A stretch of DNA of 6,314 nt from an uncultured bacterium (GTDB lineage Bacteria > Patescibacteria > JAEDAM01 > Absconditabacterales > Absconditicoccaceae). How positions within the stretch are numbered: the first letter of the stretch is position 1; the number at the start of each line of letters is the position of its first letter. Positions 5,384-6,314 of this stretch are shown here, one piece after another. The notes beneath the pieces were generated by a model. That model saw only the letters and a program-made list of their open reading frames with translations, was not told the origin of the DNA and made no database searches. Position numbers and translations under genes: made by a program. The stretch lies in the NCBI GenBank assembly GCA_937950065.1, contig CALFEN010000058.1:1-6314 (forward strand), written 5' to 3'.

Positions 5384-5498
5384 TAGTTTCTGTTTTCGTT
5401 TTATAGAGCTATTTATCCCGCTATAAAAAATTGATAGCACAGATTTTTTATATGTATTTTAAAAATAGTTAAAGTGAGTATATTTTATAATTGGCTTT

Positions 5499-6287
5499 TT
5501 AATTTCCAGGAAACAGGTCATTGTTTGCTTTTAACCATAATTCAGGAGTTCATACGTCCCGAATCTTATGAGTGGTAATCATAGGGAGTATGTCGTAATA
5601 TTTTGTAAGAAGCATCATTGCGTCGTTTAGCATTATTTCTCAAAATTTAGGATCCACTTTGAGAGTCTCTATAATTTCAAATATCTTATAAGGAAGCAGG
5701 TATATTCAAGATATTATACAGTTTGACGGAGCTTCAGACTGTTGGGGTTTTTCTACGATATTGGTAATTTTATTGTTTTCTATTTTTACTACGCCGTAGC
5801 TGCTTACTTTTTCCCAAGGAATTTCCTGTAAAACTATAATAGGTTTTTTCTCTTGCTCAAATTTTTGCATTAAATCTTTAAAAATTTGTCAGTCAAAAAT
5901 AGTATCTCATATGCTTAATAAAAAAAATTCTTCATTTATCCATGGTTTTGCTTGCATGAGAGCATCTGCGAAACCCATAGCCCGTTTTTGCCTGACAAAA
6001 GATAGATTTGCCAGATTTTGAGTTTTTTTTACTTCTTTCAATAGTTCTGTTTTTCATTTTTTTTCAAGCAATGTTTCCAGTTCATAGTTTTTATCAAAAA
6101 AATTTTCTATAGCGTCTTTGCCGTTTGATGTTACTATTACTATATCCTTGATCCCTGCATCAGCAATTCATTCGACAATATACTGTAGGACAGGTTTTTT
6201 TCATACAGGCATTAATTCTTTGGGGATAGCTTTGGTGATAGGAAGCATTCTGGTGCCAAATCATGCTGCAGCAATTACACTTTTCAT
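5499..6287 (-). CDS. galU: UTP-glucose-1-phosphate uridylyltransferase
   Basis: Makes UDP-glucose from UTP and glucose-1-phosphate, a cytoplasmic precursor for cell-surface polysaccharides and glycolipids. 262 residues, shorter than the roughly 290-300 of common GalU proteins. The N-terminal nucleotide-binding signature AAGFGTRMLP (7-16) runs into TKAIPKELMPV (18-28) with R13 and K23. IGDTIFD (126-132) carries the metal-binding Asp128. SYGVV, VEKP (178-181), and GEIMLNDAM follow, and the C-terminus is RDVGTPELWLKA. Nine of 15 glycines are TGA, including the first Gly of the GFGTR loop. Starts at ATG 6285-6287, 27 nt from the window end, so its promoter is mostly outside. Related sugar nucleotidyltransferases such as RmlA are less likely, given the GalU-typical TKAIPKE-MPV motif. 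Confidence 0.92.
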
Positions 6288-6314
6288 ATTATTATTGATT
6301 TAATGATAAAACAT

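Larger units (their letters stand above)
5229..5498. other. Convergent intergenic region without a supported gene
   Basis: 270 bp between the ends of the nuclease and galU genes. It is AT-rich except for a short patch at 5321-5345. It contains a possible insertion-sequence end (5331-5360), a 12-bp palindrome (5372-5383), and a TTTTATAG/CTATAAAA inverted repeat (5399-5406 and 5421-5428). GCTAT/ATAGC (5420-5424 and 5434-5438), followed by a T run at 5443-5449, is a weak terminator candidate for the plus strand. No standard strong terminator for either gene is visible. Confidence 0.6.

Noticed and set aside
1..6287. UGA as tryptophan (code 4) or selenocysteine
   Set aside because: TGA codons align to conserved glycines, not Trp or Cys; TGG is used for Trp; TGA is far too frequent and lacks SECIS-like hairpins for selenocysteine.
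6118..6303. 61-codon plus-strand frame
   Set aside because: Antisense to the N-terminal nucleotide-binding region of galU.
1..6314. CRISPR array, tRNA or rRNA genes
   Set aside because: I found no regularly spaced repeats, no cloverleaf-like sequence with a T-arm GTTCGA core, and no rRNA motifs on either strand.

Overview
The window reads as AT-rich bacterial DNA from a lineage that translates UGA as glycine (genetic code 25). In GroEL, GroES, HU, the FemAB-type protein, the thermonuclease and GalU, in-frame TGA codons fall where these families have conserved glycines. Examples are both glycines of the GroEL GDGTT ATP loop, the HU GFGTF turn and the GalU GFGTR loop. Code 25 is known from the Candidate Phyla Radiation groups Absconditabacteria (SR1) and Gracilibacteria, so the host is probably one of these. 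Read with the standard code, most of these genes break into fragments and the strand layout is lost. The window ends inside groEL and just before the galU start, so it may be a complete short contig.

Layout: 1-1438 is a minus-strand groES-groEL heat-shock operon. GroEL is cut by the window edge and has an in-frame TAA close to it. 1439-1824 is a divergent control region with a groES promoter, two CIRCE-like operators and the promoter of HU (1825-2100, plus), which ends in a long hairpin terminator. 2281-2648 is a small membrane-protein cassette with its own promoter, a strong Shine-Dalgarno site, standard glycine codons and a GC-rich terminator; it looks foreign. 2752-3756 (minus) encodes a FemAB-family aminoacyl transferase. 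Divergent from it, 3891-4166 (plus) encodes a 91-residue protein with an apparent ribbon-helix-helix-like N-terminus and a Cys/His-rich metallothionein-like tail. 4308-5228 (plus) encodes a secreted staphylococcal-nuclease-type enzyme with a C-terminal Excalibur domain. 5229-5498 is a convergent intergenic stretch holding a possible insertion-sequence end. 5499-6287 (minus) encodes UTP-glucose-1-phosphate uridylyltransferase (GalU).

The promoters look alike: a TTGAAA-type -35 box, a 16-bp spacer, an AT-rich -10 box and usually a 26-45 nt leader. None of the seven recoded genes has a clear Shine-Dalgarno sequence; the foreign-looking small gene does. The genes do not form one pathway. They cover protein folding (GroESL), nucleoid structure (HU), cell envelope (FemAB-like protein and GalU) and secreted DNA/RNA degradation, which would suit a reduced, host-dependent bacterium that scavenges nucleotides. 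The most novel candidate is the Cys-rich protein with repeated sequences in the divergent promoter region beside it, which could be an undescribed metal-responsive regulator. That role is inference.
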